Shown: positions 25,715 through 35,072 of the stretch, piece after piece
Numbering within the stretch: the first letter of the stretch is position 1
Layout: each line of letters starts with the position of its first letter
From: G963422595 sp963422595
GTDB taxonomy: Bacteria; Pseudomonadota; Gammaproteobacteria; UBA4575
Reading direction: 5' to 3'
NCBI GenBank assembly: GCA_963422595.1
Contig: OY730298.1
Coordinates: 124,001 to 188,000 of the forward strand
Length of the DNA stretch: 64,000 nt
Translations under genes and position numbers: made by a program
Notes under the pieces: model-generated
Seen by the model: only the letters and a program-made list of their open reading frames with translations
What the model was told of the DNA's origin: nothing
Databases searched by the model: none

Positions 25715-26782
25715 ATGGACAATGAGATAGTACAGGATTCGCTGGATGCCGTGTGGCAGAAGGCCCTAGTGGTCGGATCAGACGATCCCAATCCAGAAGT
25801 TGACCGGCTTATCAACTCCCCGGTAGTCTCAATTCGCTATGCGGTTGTGACCCAGATGCCAGGGAAGGTTCACGATCCCAACCGAAGCCTCATGTTCTTT
25901 CAGAGTGGCGAAGATGAAGACTTGGGTGCCTGGAACGCCAGAAGCTTCTGCGACGCTGTCGTGGTGCCGTGGGTTGCGAAGAATCACGATGTACTCGGTA
26001 CGAGCCAAGAGCCATATGCCAGCAAGCCACTCCGGCGGGTGCGCTTGGAGAGGGATATGGACAACGTGCGCAACCGAGCGGAGTGGAATGCCCTCTACGA
26101 TTACTTCGCCCCACTGGAAGAAGCGTCACCGGATGAACTGGAGCTTGAGTTTGAGCGCTGTCTGGAGAGTGTGGCACGGCGGCTGGCGAAGCAATCGTTC
26201 AAGTACCAGATCCCGACACGCATCGCTTTGCCGGTCCTCTGCGGCATCCTTGAGGAGTATCTGAGCGAGCCTAGCGGAGGGCATCGCGCGCTCGCGATCA
26301 GCACTGCCGTGATGCATCTTTTGGGAGATGAATTTTCCCTTTTCGCGCGCGTCGATTCTCAAGGGCTGAATGAGGCGGATGTCGCCTCGGGCGCACCTGG
26401 AGACATCATGTGTTACGACGAATCTGGCGACATGATACTTGCGGTTGAGGTCAAGGACAGAAACCTCGCGCTTATGGATGTCACATCTTCGACGCGGAAA
26501 GTGCGGGAGGCTGGCGGAACGTTGACCAGCCTCCTTTTTGCCGTTCCGGGTTTGAAGAGCGGAGACAAGACGGCAATCCATGAATCTGCGAGTGGCGCGT
26601 GGGCTACCGGTCTGAACATCTATCAGGCCAAGATCGTCAACCTCGTCTATCACTCGTTCGTTCTACTGCCCGAGGACCGTCGGCCAAAGCTCTTGCGACA
26701 GATTGGGAACGAACTCAATAAGCGAGGCGACCACACACATCGGCGTGCGTGGCACGATATCCTCTCCAAATTGGCGGAGTAG
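25715..26782 (+). CDS. SacI-family type II restriction endonuclease
   Basis: The 355-aa protein shows the layout of the SacI family: an N-terminal helical part, ARSFCDAVVVPWV near residue 80 (SacI has a matching CHGVVVP stretch), and a C-terminal PD-(D/E)xK nuclease core with PGDIMCYDESGD followed by ILAVEVKDR. The frame is complete. Base composition is richer in G+C than that of the flanking core genes. It follows a truncated methylase at 3 bp. If active it needs a protecting methylase, either elsewhere or the one at 21267-22772. Confidence 0.78.
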   Translation: MDNEIVQDSLDAVWQKALVVGSDDPNPEVDRLINSPVVSIRYAVVTQMPGKVHDPNRSLMFFQSGEDEDLGAWNARSFCDAVVVPWVAKNHDVLGTSQEPYASKPLRRVRLERDMDNVRNRAEWNALYDYFAPLEEASPDELELEFERCLESVARRLAKQSFKYQIPTRIALPVLCGILEEYLSEPSGGHRALAISTAVMHLLGDEFSLFARVDSQGLNEADVASGAPGDIMCYDESGDMILAVEVKDRNLALMDVTSSTRKVREAGGTLTSLLFAVPGLKSGDKTAIHESASGAWATGLNIYQAKIVNLVYHSFVLLPEDRRPKLLRQIGNELNKRGDHTHRRAWHDILSKLAE

Positions 26783-26789
26783 CACTGCT

Positions 26790-26963
26790 ATGACTGACGA
26801 CAACCCCACCGTGCGGGTGAAGCCGCACAGCTACCAGCCGTCGAAGGCAGAGTTAGAGGAGCCGATCATCCTCCACAAGCCCGATGGCTCAGCGCCCACG
26901 GTGGACGAAGTGGTCTCAGCTGTCCTGCGCTCCGTCAAAGTGGTCGAAGACCCGGACGCTTAG
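26790..26963 (+). CDS. Small protein downstream of the SacI-type nuclease, 57 aa
   Basis: The sequence begins MTDDNPTVRVKPHSYQPSKA and ends in an acidic VVEDPDA. It starts 7 bp after the nuclease stop, so the two are likely co-transcribed. I believe similar VKPHSYQP-type small proteins occur in other mobile regions, but I cannot name a family or a function. It could be a control or accessory protein. Confidence 0.55.
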   Translation: MTDDNPTVRVKPHSYQPSKAELEEPIILHKPDGSAPTVDEVVSAVLRSVKVVEDPDA

Positions 26964-27010
26964 GCGCCGCCGTGGCACTCTCGTATATAATCCCTAATTA
27001 AAAGTATTAT

Positions 27011-28903
27011 TTATACTTTTTGATAGATTTTTGCGCCAGTCTCCTGAAACTCGCGGGCTTTTTCGCGCAGGCCTTTTTCCAGCGTGGCTGGAATGGCTTC
27101 TATTCCCTGTCTGGCGGCGTAATCACGCACCTCCTGAGTGATCTTCATGGAGCAAAAATGCGGCCCGCACATGGAGCAAAAGTGTGCAACTTTGGCGGCC
27201 TCTCCCGGCAAAGTTTCATCATGTAACGCGCGCGCGCGCTGTGGATCCAGGCTCAAATTAAACTGATCCTGCCAGCGAAATTCAAACCGCGCCTTTGACA
27301 ACGCATTATCACGTATCTGGGCACCAGGGTGACCTTTGGCTAAATCGGCCGCGTGCGCGGCAATTTTGTAAGCGATTACTCCGTCTCTGACGTCTTGTTT
27401 ATCCGGTAGCCCCAGATGCTCCTTCGGGGTAACGTAACAAAGCATCGCGGTTCCATACCAACCAATGTTGGCCGCACCAATTGCGGAAGTAATGTGGTCG
27501 TATCCCGGAGCAATATCCGTTACCAGAGGCCCAAGCGTATAAAACGGTGCTTCAAAACAGGTTTCCAATTCTTTATCCACGTTTTCCCTGATCATCTGCA
27601 TAGGGATGTGACCGGGACCCTCAATCATCACTTGCACGTCATGCTGCCAGGCAATTTTTGTCAGTTCTCCCAAGGTGCGCAGTTCGGCAAATTGCGCGGC
27701 GTCGTTAGCGTCCGCAATGCAGCCGGGACGCAGACCATCACCAAGCGAAAACGCAACGTCATAGGCTTGCATAAGCGCGCAAATTTCCGCGAAATGAGTG
27801 TAGAGAAAATTTTCCTGATGATGCGCTAAACACCACTTGGCCATAATAGAACCGCCGCGTGAAACTATTCCCGTTACGCGCGCAGCGGTTAACGGCACAT
27901 AAGCCAAACGCACGCCCGCGTGTATCGTAAAATAGTCCACGCCTTGTTCGGCCTGCTCAATTAACGTGTCTTTAAATATCTCCCAGGTTAATTCTTCGGC
28001 TTTACCGTTTACTTTTTCGAGCGCCTGATAAACGGGCACCGTCCCCACCGGCACGGGTGAGTTCCGTATGATCCATTCACGTGTTTCGTGGATGTGTTTT
28101 CCGGTGGATAAATCCATCACCGTATCTCCCCCCCAACGTACCGCCCACACCATTTTTTCCACTTCCTCTTCAATGGAGGAGGTTATTGCCGAATTTCCCA
28201 GGTTGGTATTAATCTTTACCAGAAAATTTCTGCCAATGATCATCGGCTCTGCTTCCGGATGGTTTATATTGCTGGGAATGATGGCGCGACCGCACGCAAT
28301 TTCATCACGTACAAACTCCGGCGTAATTTCTTTTGGCAGGTTGGCGCCAAAACAGTTGCCGGAATGTTGCAACAATAATTTTTGGTAGCGTGGATCATTA
28401 CGATGTTGCTGTAAGCGCATGTCTTCCCGAATCGCGACATATTCCATTTCGGGCGTAATCATGCCTTGTTTAGCATAGTGCATCTGGGTAACGAGGTGAT
28501 CTGGTCTTGCACGTCTCGGCAGGTGATGATGTGAAAAACGCAGACGTGCAGTGCGCGCATCGTCGCGGCGTGCGCATCCATATGCAGACGATGGCTGCCC
28601 GAGTCGCTCGGTATCGCCACGTTCTTTAATCCAATGCCGTCGCATACGCGGTAACCCTTGCCACAGATCTACTGGTATTTTCGGGTCCGAATATGGGCCA
28701 GAGGTATCATATATTGTGATTGGTGGATTTTCCTCGACGCCAAAGCTCGATGGTGTAACCGCACAGCTGACTTCACGCATCCCAACTTGCAGGTCTGCAC
28801 GTGAACCCTGCACGTAAATCTTGCGCGCGCCGGGAAAAGCCTGCGCAAGATCCACAGACAACTGCGCGGTCTTATCCTGTAGGGTATTAGTAATTACACT
28901 CAT
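27011..28903 (-). CDS. thiC: Phosphomethylpyrimidine synthase ThiC
   Basis: ThiC is a radical SAM enzyme that rearranges aminoimidazole ribotide to HMP-phosphate for thiamine synthesis. The 630-aa protein has the ThiC core (GDGLRPG, IEGPGHIPM, LGPLVTDIAPGYDHI) and the C-terminal cluster motif CSMCGPHFCSMK (CX2CX4C). Full length with the N-terminal ThiC-associated domain. No TPP riboswitch signature (CUGAGA and the paired conserved loop) was visible upstream on the minus strand. Confidence 0.97.
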   Translation of the reverse strand: MSVITNTLQDKTAQLSVDLAQAFPGARKIYVQGSRADLQVGMREVSCAVTPSSFGVEENPPITIYDTSGPYSDPKIPVDLWQGLPRMRRHWIKERGDTERLGQPSSAYGCARRDDARTARLRFSHHHLPRRARPDHLVTQMHYAKQGMITPEMEYVAIREDMRLQQHRNDPRYQKLLLQHSGNCFGANLPKEITPEFVRDEIACGRAIIPSNINHPEAEPMIIGRNFLVKINTNLGNSAITSSIEEEVEKMVWAVRWGGDTVMDLSTGKHIHETREWIIRNSPVPVGTVPVYQALEKVNGKAEELTWEIFKDTLIEQAEQGVDYFTIHAGVRLAYVPLTAARVTGIVSRGGSIMAKWCLAHHQENFLYTHFAEICALMQAYDVAFSLGDGLRPGCIADANDAAQFAELRTLGELTKIAWQHDVQVMIEGPGHIPMQMIRENVDKELETCFEAPFYTLGPLVTDIAPGYDHITSAIGAANIGWYGTAMLCYVTPKEHLGLPDKQDVRDGVIAYKIAAHAADLAKGHPGAQIRDNALSKARFEFRWQDQFNLSLDPQRARALHDETLPGEAAKVAHFCSMCGPHFCSMKITQEVRDYAARQGIEAIPATLEKGLREKAREFQETGAKIYQKV

Positions 28904-29047
28904 AAGTAATAAATTCCAGCGTGAATCATTCTAAATGATTAAGTGCCTTTTGCATACGCGGGAAATCCATTTGGTTCGGAAGTGGTTGACGCAGTTAAAA
29001 ACTACTCGTACCTTGTCGTAGTTTCATACACTCTGGCCGCATCTGCT

Positions 29048-30016
29048 ATGCCCCTAAACGTTGCCATTATAGGACCTGGTCGAAGTAAACAGGGGACTGG
29101 CCCTTATATTGCGAGAACCTTACACCAACTGGGCGCAAGTATTAAAGGCGTAGTGAGCAGTTCACTGGCATCCGCAAGGCTTGCTTCACGACAACTAAAA
29201 AACGACTTTGGGTTCGATTGCCAGGCTTATGCCGACCTGGATAAACTACTCGAAAAGCACTGCATTGACGTTATAGCCATCTGTAGTCCTTACGATTCGC
29301 ATCAACAATATTTGTATTCCGCAATTCAGGCAGGTTGTCACGTGTTTTGTGAGAAGCCTCTTTGGTGGCCATCTGCCACCGTGACTTCCGAGGTTAACGT
29401 ACAATATATCACTGCCGAAGCTGCAAAATTGGCAGGTCTCTGCAAAACCAACAACGTGGTTTTACAACTCAACGTGCAATGGCCTTTTACCCTGCCCGCT
29501 TATTACCAGATTTACCCTCAGCACCGACCAGATACTGCCTCCATCAAGACGTTCGCAATGTGGTTATCCCCACAAAGCACGGGCCGGAATATGATTATTG
29601 ATGCCGCACCACATCTGTTGAGTATGCTTTACGCCTTGCTTGGTTCTGGCCGTATTCAGAATATTATATCCGGTTATCGGTCAAACAAACTAAACGCTGT
29701 ACTTGAAATTGAGTTCGATTATCTACATGCTGCCGGAGATAGTAAAATTTTCCTTGCATTGAACTCCACAAGTATTATTCCTAAGCCCGCTGCCTATGCC
29801 ATTAACGGTGGACGCGTGGAGAGACGTGTTGAACTCCCGAATTACCTGATAGTATTACACGCGCCAGATAAGCGATTACCCATAGCGGATCCTTTGGTAT
29901 GCTCTATTAAGAATTTCTTATGTTCAATCCAGGCTAAATCATCATCTGATGAAAACGCATTGATCGACGGGATGATGCATTTGGCGCAAATTTATAACGC
30001 TGTGAAAATAAATTAA
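29048..30016 (+). CDS. Gfo/Idh/MocA-family oxidoreductase
   Basis: This 322-aa protein has an N-terminal dinucleotide-binding fold (VAIIGPGRSKQGTG), the family motif VFCEKPL near residue 100 that includes the catalytic-region lysine, and a C-terminal domain with AAPHLLSMLY. The ATG at 29048 starts right at the Rossmann strand; an upstream in-frame ATG at 28943 lacks similarity. Such enzymes oxidise or reduce sugars or sugar-like substrates with NAD(P). The substrate is unknown. A radical SAM gene follows after 4 bp, so they form one unit. Confidence 0.82.
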   Translation: MPLNVAIIGPGRSKQGTGPYIARTLHQLGASIKGVVSSSLASARLASRQLKNDFGFDCQAYADLDKLLEKHCIDVIAICSPYDSHQQYLYSAIQAGCHVFCEKPLWWPSATVTSEVNVQYITAEAAKLAGLCKTNNVVLQLNVQWPFTLPAYYQIYPQHRPDTASIKTFAMWLSPQSTGRNMIIDAAPHLLSMLYALLGSGRIQNIISGYRSNKLNAVLEIEFDYLHAAGDSKIFLALNSTSIIPKPAAYAINGGRVERRVELPNYLIVLHAPDKRLPIADPLVCSIKNFLCSIQAKSSSDENALIDGMMHLAQIYNAVKIN

Positions 30017-30020
30017 TAGC

Positions 30021-31412
30021 ATGGAAAAAATACATTCCGAAGGCGGTGAGGTATTAATACAGGTCTCGCCTCTTATTGATTTTACCAAACACGAATCAGC
30101 GGTGGACAAGAGCGCGTCAACAGTTCCACTGCACGTAAAATCATTTGTCCACGAGGTAAAAAAACAGACTGAACTCTCGCCCTTGCACGATTTTATGGGG
30201 AAGCTGCGTCAGCCCGCAGCGCTGGAAAACCTGAAAGCGTATGTGCGCTGGCAAACGCAGTGGCGCAACGGCTACGCGGCGAACTCTGTGACCATTGAAG
30301 AGGCCTTGGAAAAAGCACCAACGAATGCCCCCGTCTCTATCAATTTAGACGTTACTACGGCCTGCAATTATCGCTGTGATCATTGCGTGGATATGGATAT
30401 CCTGAATAAAAACATCAACTATGAGCACCAGCTATTAAAAGATTCGCTGGAATATCTGGCGAATCATGGCCTGCGTTCGGTGATTATTATAGGTGGGGGC
30501 GAACCCACTGCCTACCAGGGCTTTGAAGACGTGGTGCGTCACTTAAAGGGCATGGATATTCAAATTGGCGTGGTAACTAACGGCAGCATGATGAAAAAAA
30601 TCGAGGCCGTCGCCGACGTGCTACAGGCACAGGATTGGGTGCGCCTGTCGCTGGACTCTGGTAGCAACGAGACCTTTCGCGCAATGCACAAGCCGGGCAG
30701 CAAAAAATGCACGCTGGAATGGATTTGTGAGCATGTCCCGGCTATCAAAAAATTAAATTCAGAATTTATGATTGGCTTCAGTTTCATTATTGTGTGGCAG
30801 GATTGTGAAACTAACGACACGAAAATCATCGAAAACGTGAATGAAATTGTTGCCGCTGCACAGCTGGCCAGGCGGTATCAGTTTGATTATATTTCATACA
30901 AGCCCTTTCTTACCCGCGCGGAATTGAATAATGCCGAGGTAGTTGGAATTGACAAACAGCAGAGTCACGTCGAAGCCGTGATGGGCAACATCCGCAGTGC
31001 GGTAAACCAGGCAAAGGAGTTGGAGAATGAAAACTTTGCGGTGGTGGAAAGTACTAATCTGCGCGTACTGGAAAACGGTACTTACATGCAGTACACCAAA
31101 CAGCCGCATAATTGTCATATGCAGTACTTCAGACAAGTATTAAGTCCCCTGGGTGTGTTCAATTGCCCGGTATATCGTCATGTACCACAAGCGTTATTGG
31201 GTGGCAAACACGCCTACGCAACAGCAGCGGGCTTACAGGCAACACAAAAAAATACGTTACGATTAATTGAGGCGTTTGATGCTACCCAGGAGTGTAAAGA
31301 CGTCACGTGCTTATATAACCACGCCAACTGGTTCATTGAGGATTTGATCAATCATCCTGAAAAACTGGAGTCGCTCAATAGCAGTTTCGACCGCAATGAT
31401 TTCTTTCTTTAG
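30021..31412 (+). CDS. Radical SAM protein with C-terminal cysteine region
   Basis: This 463-aa protein has the radical SAM cluster motif CNYRCDHC near residue 115, GGGEPT for SAM binding near 155, and a C-terminal region with several cysteines (PHNCHMQ, NCPVYRH, CKDVTCLY) that looks like an auxiliary (SPASM-like) cluster domain. About 110 residues precede the catalytic barrel. It is coupled to the Gfo/Idh oxidoreductase 4 bp upstream. Its 3' end overlaps waaF by 4 bp on the other strand. Function and substrate are unknown. Confidence 0.85.
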   Translation: MEKIHSEGGEVLIQVSPLIDFTKHESAVDKSASTVPLHVKSFVHEVKKQTELSPLHDFMGKLRQPAALENLKAYVRWQTQWRNGYAANSVTIEEALEKAPTNAPVSINLDVTTACNYRCDHCVDMDILNKNINYEHQLLKDSLEYLANHGLRSVIIIGGGEPTAYQGFEDVVRHLKGMDIQIGVVTNGSMMKKIEAVADVLQAQDWVRLSLDSGSNETFRAMHKPGSKKCTLEWICEHVPAIKKLNSEFMIGFSFIIVWQDCETNDTKIIENVNEIVAAAQLARRYQFDYISYKPFLTRAELNNAEVVGIDKQQSHVEAVMGNIRSAVNQAKELENENFAVVESTNLRVLENGTYMQYTKQPHNCHMQYFRQVLSPLGVFNCPVYRHVPQALLGGKHAYATAAGLQATQKNTLRLIEAFDATQECKDVTCLYNHANWFIEDLINHPEKLESLNSSFDRNDFFL

Positions 31413-32437
31413 GAAACGGCAGCACTCAGTAATCTATGCGCGCTTGCATACACTTTGCTCGTTTGCAGTTCGCGCAAGCAATTATAATGCCCGTAAGGAC
31501 ATTGTTTTTTCCAGCACGGACTACAGCTCAAATTGAGATATTGAATTTCCGCGGCATTGGTTAATGGCGGCGTATACTCGGGCGTGATGGAGCCGTAGAT
31601 AGCGACTATTGGCCGACCCACTGCTGCCGCTATATGCATCAACCCGGAATCGTTAGTGATAGCGATTCTTACCAGGGAGAGTAAATCGATGACTTCTTCT
31701 AAACTGGTCTGCCCACATAAATTTTTTGCGCTGCGTTGTGAACACGCAACGATTTCCTCACCAACTGCGTAGTCGTTAGGGGAGCCAAAAACATACACTT
31801 TATAACCATCCTGCTTTAAGATGGCAGCGAGTTCACCAAAATATCTCGCCGGCCAACGTTTGGAGGGGCCAAATTCAGCGCCGGGCATTAATGCGACAGA
31901 CGGCGTCGCTGCATCAACGCCCAGCCTGATTGCGGTGCAATGACGTTTGTGCTTATCTACCCGTAATTTTGGAAAACGAGTTTTTGTAGCCTGTGCAGGG
32001 TGCGAATTTTGTTCCCCTAAATTAACCAGCCGATCCACCGCTTTATAGATAACCTCGGTGTCAAGCCGTCGCATATCGTTTACAATCCCATAACGCATTT
32101 CACCACGATACGCGGTGCGCTGCGGAATTTTCGCAAAATAGGGAATCAGGGCGGACTTGAATGATCGTGGCAAAATAATTGCCTGATCATATTGCCCGTG
32201 TAAACTTTTACCTGTCTCAATACGCGCAGCAAGCTGCAACTTGCCATGTACAAGGTCTGTTTTAATAATACGTCGTACTTCAGGCATGCGAGTAAGCACT
32301 GGAGCCGACCAGGCGGGGGCAATTACATCAATGATGTGCTGCTGGCTTTGCTGCTTCAGGGCCATAAACAAACTCTGCGCCATGACCGCGTCACCCACCC
32401 AGGCGGGAGCGACTATTAGTATTTTCCTAGTGTACAA
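31409..32437 (-). CDS. waaF: ADP-heptose:LPS heptosyltransferase II
   Basis: This GT9 glycosyltransferase adds the second heptose to the LPS inner core. The 342-aa protein starts with KILIVAPAWVGDAVMAQSL, the WaaF N-terminus, and contains MPGAEFGPSKRWP and the nucleotide-site region ITNDSGLMHIAAA. The C-terminal CSPCWKKQCPYG is also typical of WaaF. It is convergent with the radical SAM gene. Confidence 0.93.
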   Translation of the reverse strand: MYTRKILIVAPAWVGDAVMAQSLFMALKQQSQQHIIDVIAPAWSAPVLTRMPEVRRIIKTDLVHGKLQLAARIETGKSLHGQYDQAIILPRSFKSALIPYFAKIPQRTAYRGEMRYGIVNDMRRLDTEVIYKAVDRLVNLGEQNSHPAQATKTRFPKLRVDKHKRHCTAIRLGVDAATPSVALMPGAEFGPSKRWPARYFGELAAILKQDGYKVYVFGSPNDYAVGEEIVACSQRSAKNLCGQTSLEEVIDLLSLVRIAITNDSGLMHIAAAVGRPIVAIYGSITPEYTPPLTNAAEIQYLNLSCSPCWKKQCPYGHYNCLRELQTSKVYASAHRLLSAAVS

Positions 32438-32595
32438 AAGTAGTTATATGATGCGCATGGTTAGAGAGTTGTCACGATTCTGGTATAGCATACTCCAATA
32501 AAATCAGGACACCATGACTGTACCATGTATGATATTGATATGGCCTTGAGCCTGGTAAACAAATATATACGTAAAATTCATTAAAAATAAACCGC

Positions 32596-33249
32596 GTGGA
32601 CATAGAACAGGCAAGACTCAATATGATTGAGCAGCAAATACGCCCATGGGACGTATTAGATGTAGATGTGTTGCACGTTATCGAAAAAACCCCGCGTGAA
32701 TTATTTGTCCCCGACCGCTATCAAAACCTGGCATTCTCCGACTTGGAAATACCCCTGCAACGTGGGCAATTCATGCTGACACCAAAAATTGAAGCGCGCA
32801 TGCTGCAAGCCCTGCAAGTAATACCCAGCGATGAAGTCCTGGTAGTTGGCACCGGTTCAGGCTTTACCAGCGCTTGCCTGGCAAAACTCGGAAAACACGT
32901 GGATACGGTGGAATACTACGCCGATTTATCTGCTCGCGCGCAATCCATTTTAGAGCGTCTGGCAATCAATAACGTCAACTGCATACGGGATGATGCTTTA
33001 AGTAAACAGGATTACTCTACGCAGTATGATGTAATTGCCGTTACTGCGTCTATGCCTGCGTATCCGGCTATATTTGAGAAGCTGCTTGCAGATAATGGGC
33101 GCATGTTTGTCATTGTCGGAACAGCACCAGTTATGCAGGCACAGTTAATTACCCGGATCAACGCACAAAGCTTATGTTACACCAGGTTATTTGAAACTAA
33201 CGTGCGACCGTTAACAGGTGTAAAGGAACTACAGGATTTTCAACTGTAA
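32596..33249 (+). CDS. pcm: Protein-L-isoaspartate O-methyltransferase family
   Basis: This 217-aa methyltransferase has a SAM motif VVGTGSGFTSACLA near residue 80 and the entry segment RGQFMLTPKIEARMLQAL. It belongs to the PCMT-like group found next to a rhodanese and tolC in Gammaproteobacteria; that group may not repair isoaspartate in every case. The start is GTG at 32596. The stop overlaps the next start (TAATG). Confidence 0.82.
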   Translation: MDIEQARLNMIEQQIRPWDVLDVDVLHVIEKTPRELFVPDRYQNLAFSDLEIPLQRGQFMLTPKIEARMLQALQVIPSDEVLVVGTGSGFTSACLAKLGKHVDTVEYYADLSARAQSILERLAINNVNCIRDDALSKQDYSTQYDVIAVTASMPAYPAIFEKLLADNGRMFVIVGTAPVMQAQLITRINAQSLCYTRLFETNVRPLTGVKELQDFQL

Positions 33250-33572
33250 TGTTTAAACAATGTAGCCCCCAGGAATTAAAAGAATACCTGGATCGAAGCG
33301 ATACTCAGCCAATATTATTGGACGTTAGAGAACCATGGGAATACCAGCGTTGTCATATTCCTAATTCCAGACTGGTGCCCATGAGAGAGATACCGGGCGC
33401 ATTAGAAAATTTGCATCCGGATCAGGATATTGTCGTCATCTGTCATCACGGTATTCGTAGCCGCGCGGTTGCAAATTACCTGGCGCAACATGACTTTACC
33501 AGGGTGATAAATCTGGCATCGGGCATAGATGGATGGGCTAAGCAAGTCGATTTCTCTATGCCTGTTTATTGA
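33249..33572 (+). CDS. Rhodanese-like domain protein
   Basis: This single rhodanese domain of 107 aa has the active-site loop VICHHGIRS, so the catalytic cysteine is present. It is related to GlpE/PspE-type sulfurtransferases. Translationally coupled to pcm and followed by tolC, an arrangement conserved in the group. Confidence 0.9.
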   Translation: MFKQCSPQELKEYLDRSDTQPILLDVREPWEYQRCHIPNSRLVPMREIPGALENLHPDQDIVVICHHGIRSRAVANYLAQHDFTRVINLASGIDGWAKQVDFSMPVY

Positions 33573-33679
33573 TAGACCTGAAACCCAGTGCTTCCTGAAA
33601 ACATGAAAAACCTGATAAAGAGGCGTTCTACTTGTTAATGTTTTACCTAAATTGCACATACGAGGTGCATATAAGTACT

Positions 33680-35002
33680 ATGAAAATCTCACTGTTTTAT
33701 TTTTTGCTGAGTGCATTTTTTATAGCAGGCTTTGGGGCCGCGCATGCAGCCGGTCTCGTGGATGTTTATTCAATGGCAAAACAACACGATGCCGATATGC
33801 AAATCGCCGCATCAGGATATAACGCCGAAGCGCAGGCACAACCCATCGCACGAGCCAATATTCTGCCGCGCGCCAGCATTACGGCAAATACTACAGACGT
33901 GCGTCAAAAAACCAGTGGACAAGTGTTTGGAACCCCAGGTAAAAAAGTGAGCTTCAATGATCACGGATATACTCTGAAAGTTAGTCAGGCACTTTATCAC
34001 CATGATTTTTACATACAATTACGCCAGGCGAAAAACTCAGTTGCCAGAGCGAAAATAGACCTGGACGCGGCGCATCAGGATTTAATGGTGCGCAGCTCTC
34101 GCGCATATTTCAACGTGCTTGCGGCAGGAGATACTTTAACTTTCCGCAAATCTAAAAAGGAGGCGATAGCACGCCAGCTTGAACAAGCGAAAAAACGCTT
34201 TGAAGTAGGCCTTGTCGCGATTGCCGATGTAAAAGAGGCGCAGGCATCTTACGATCTGGCGGTGGCAAGTGAAATTGATGCGCAAATTGCATTGGAAACT
34301 TCTAAAGACGCATTAGAAGTGATCATTGTGCAACGATTAGATCAATTACGTCCATTGTCTGATCGAATGGAGCTTATATCGCCAGAACCTGATAATGCGG
34401 AGGATTGGGTAAATAAAGCACTTGAGCAAAATCTGGTGCTTCTATCAAGCGAATATACAACCAGGATTGCTTATCAGGAAATTAAACTGCAACAATCCCG
34501 CTATTTTCCGACCGTAGATATTAGCGCGTCTTATTTTGACTCGAACACCGGTGGGTTGAGTGGTTCACGGAAAACCGAGGACACTCGTATAGGTTTGGAA
34601 TTGAATATCCCACTCATCGCAGGAGGCCGAACCTATTACCGAACCAAGGAAGCACGCTTTAATGCCGAGCTTGCCCAAAGTCAACACGAAAAGGTACGGC
34701 GTGAAACTATCCAAAACACTCGCAATGCGTACTTGAATGTAATCGCCGGTATCAGTCGCGTGAGGGCACTTGCTCAAGCTCTGGAATCTACGCAAGCGGC
34801 GACGCGCGCCAGCGAGGCAGGCTTCCAGGTGGGTACGCGCACTTCAGTAGACGTACTGTTAGCTTTACAAGAGACTTTTCGCGCCAAACAGGACTATGCC
34901 CACGCACGCTATGATTATCTTTTAAGTACCTTGCGACTTAAACAAGCCGTTGGCATTCTGTCAGTTGATGATTTAGTAAAGATCAACGACTGGCTGAATT
35001 AA
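33680..35002 (+). CDS. tolC: TolC-family outer-membrane channel
   Basis: The outer-membrane duct subunit for type I secretion and efflux. The ATG at 33680 gives 440 aa with a signal peptide ending AAHA before AGLVDVYSMA. The usual two TolC repeats are seen (AKKRFEVGLVAIADVKEAQA and SEAGFQVGTRTSVDVLLALQ). A longer in-frame start at 33632 lacks signal-peptide character. No inner-membrane transporter is adjacent, so it probably serves several systems. Confidence 0.92.
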   Translation: MKISLFYFLLSAFFIAGFGAAHAAGLVDVYSMAKQHDADMQIAASGYNAEAQAQPIARANILPRASITANTTDVRQKTSGQVFGTPGKKVSFNDHGYTLKVSQALYHHDFYIQLRQAKNSVARAKIDLDAAHQDLMVRSSRAYFNVLAAGDTLTFRKSKKEAIARQLEQAKKRFEVGLVAIADVKEAQASYDLAVASEIDAQIALETSKDALEVIIVQRLDQLRPLSDRMELISPEPDNAEDWVNKALEQNLVLLSSEYTTRIAYQEIKLQQSRYFPTVDISASYFDSNTGGLSGSRKTEDTRIGLELNIPLIAGGRTYYRTKEARFNAELAQSQHEKVRRETIQNTRNAYLNVIAGISRVRALAQALESTQAATRASEAGFQVGTRTSVDVLLALQETFRAKQDYAHARYDYLLSTLRLKQAVGILSVDDLVKINDWLN

Positions 35003-35072
35003 CCCCTGTCTAAGCCGGGTTTTCAGGCCATTATCTAATCGTTCATTTAATCAACCTGTATCTGGCTGCGAC

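Noticed and set aside
28904..29047. TPP riboswitch upstream of thiC
   Set aside because: The conserved CUGAGA and downstream paired motifs are not found on the minus strand.
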